Assembly (NCBI RefSeq): GCF_024256385.1
Contig: NZ_JAMLFW010000001.1
Span: 5,704,001 to 5,768,000 of the forward strand
Direction of reading: 5' to 3'
DNA length: 64,000 bases
Origin: Anatilimnocola floriformis
GTDB taxonomy: Bacteria > Planctomycetota > Planctomycetia > Pirellulales > Pirellulaceae
Positions 63,730-64,000 of the stretch are shown piece after piece. Positions within the stretch are counted from its first letter, which is position 1. Each line of letters starts with the position of its first letter. Position numbers and translations under genes: made by a program. The notes beneath the pieces were generated by a model that was given only the letters and a program-made list of their open reading frames with translations, searched no databases and was not told the DNA's origin.

Positions 63730-64000
63730 CTAAAAAGGCAGCAAGCCGATGGCCGCGTTGTATTGGGCCTCGGCTTGAAAATAGTCCTGCAATGCCTCGA
63801 TCTCGAGAATCTGCGCGTCGAGCTCGGCTGCTTCCTGGATGGCGATGCGCAGCAGGTCGCTGTTTCCCAACTCAAAGCTGCGATATTCGGCCAGCACCAA
63901 TTCCTTGGCGAGCGCCGCGCCGCGGCGAGCCCTGCCGACGCGCTCAAAGGCGGCCACACGGCCCACCTGGGCGTCTTGCACTTCGGCGACCACTTTGTTG
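63730..64000 (-). CDS. TolC-like outer-membrane efflux protein, C-terminal end (cut by window edge)
   Basis: The last 90 residues are visible, ending at the stop at 63730; the start is outside the window. The sequence ELVLAEYRSFELGNSDLLRIAIQEAAELDAQ, then ILEIEALQDYFQAEAQYNAAIG, fits the final coiled-coil helices of TolC-type proteins (the L..R...G.....V/L...E pattern, with a C-terminal Y..A.A.L). It may work with the efflux pump 26 kb away or with one beyond the edge. Confidence 0.75.
   Translation of the reverse strand, partial: NKVVAEVQDAQVGRVAAFERVGRARRGAALAKELVLAEYRSFELGNSDLLRIAIQEAAELDAQILEIEALQDYFQAEAQYNAAIGLLPF

Overview
The window reads as a G+C-rich bacterial chromosome segment, most likely from a planctomycete (Pirellulales-like). 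The reasons are a planctomycete-type cytochrome c/PA14 protein, two secreted proteins with LEPR-XLL-like N-termini, a J-like YHELLGIPP protein, a formaldehyde-activating enzyme, and an EF-Tu with an unusual switch I. This is inference from protein families; no 16S gene is present.

Region 1 (1-16.6 kb, minus strand) holds a cut ketosynthase-like gene, an acyl carrier protein and a DUF374 acyltransferase. It is followed by the transcription/translation block tRNA-Thr(UGU)-Tyr-Gly-Thr(GGU)-tuf-tRNA-Trp-secE-nusG-rplK-rplA-rplJ-rplL-rpoB-rpoC, which ends in a clear Rho-independent terminator. A plus-facing terminator sits oddly in the 504-base rplL-rpoB spacer.

Region 2 (16.8-25 kb) has crcB coupled to a large cytochrome c protein, a small membrane protein, an ArsR-type regulator, a PaiB-like flavoprotein, lysA, a Phd/VapC-type toxin-antitoxin pair and a lipoprotein. 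Region 3 (25.3-34.7 kb, plus strand) has rplY-pth-rpsF-ssb-rplI without rpsR between ssb and rplI. Next come a small membrane protein whose ribosome-binding site lies inside a long hairpin, a radical SAM protein overlapping a UdgX-type uracil-DNA binding protein, and a two-gene HTTM membrane module. Region 4 (34.7-48.1 kb) carries an RND efflux permease with a His-rich insertion and its adaptor, an RNase HII-like protein, fae, a J-like/NPCBM protein, RNase R, a CsbD-family protein and a methyltransferase.

Region 5 (48.2-55.1 kb, minus strand) is a run of exported, Gly/Pro-rich or repeat-rich proteins: a CotH protein, a PPC-domain metalloprotease, a beta-repeat protein and a short Gly-rich protein. 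Region 6 (55.4-58.6 kb, plus strand) is a three-gene glycan-type cluster: glycosyltransferase, polysaccharide pyruvyltransferase-like protein, and a ParB-like/methyltransferase fusion. Region 7 contains a beta-carbonic anhydrase, mscL, glgX, a small membrane-anchored protein and the C-terminal end of a TolC-like protein.

The strongest non-coding signal is a set of short dispersed palindromic elements between genes. At 55249-55336, 58611-58705 and 60160-60336, two palindromic or related repeats face each other in inverted orientation, the architecture of REP doublets (REPIN/BIME). Single-hairpin families occur at 34716, 60688 and 63212. Together with the hairpin over the ribosome-binding site at 28402-28456, these are the best candidates for undescribed structure. 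No CRISPR array, insertion sequence or prophage was seen.
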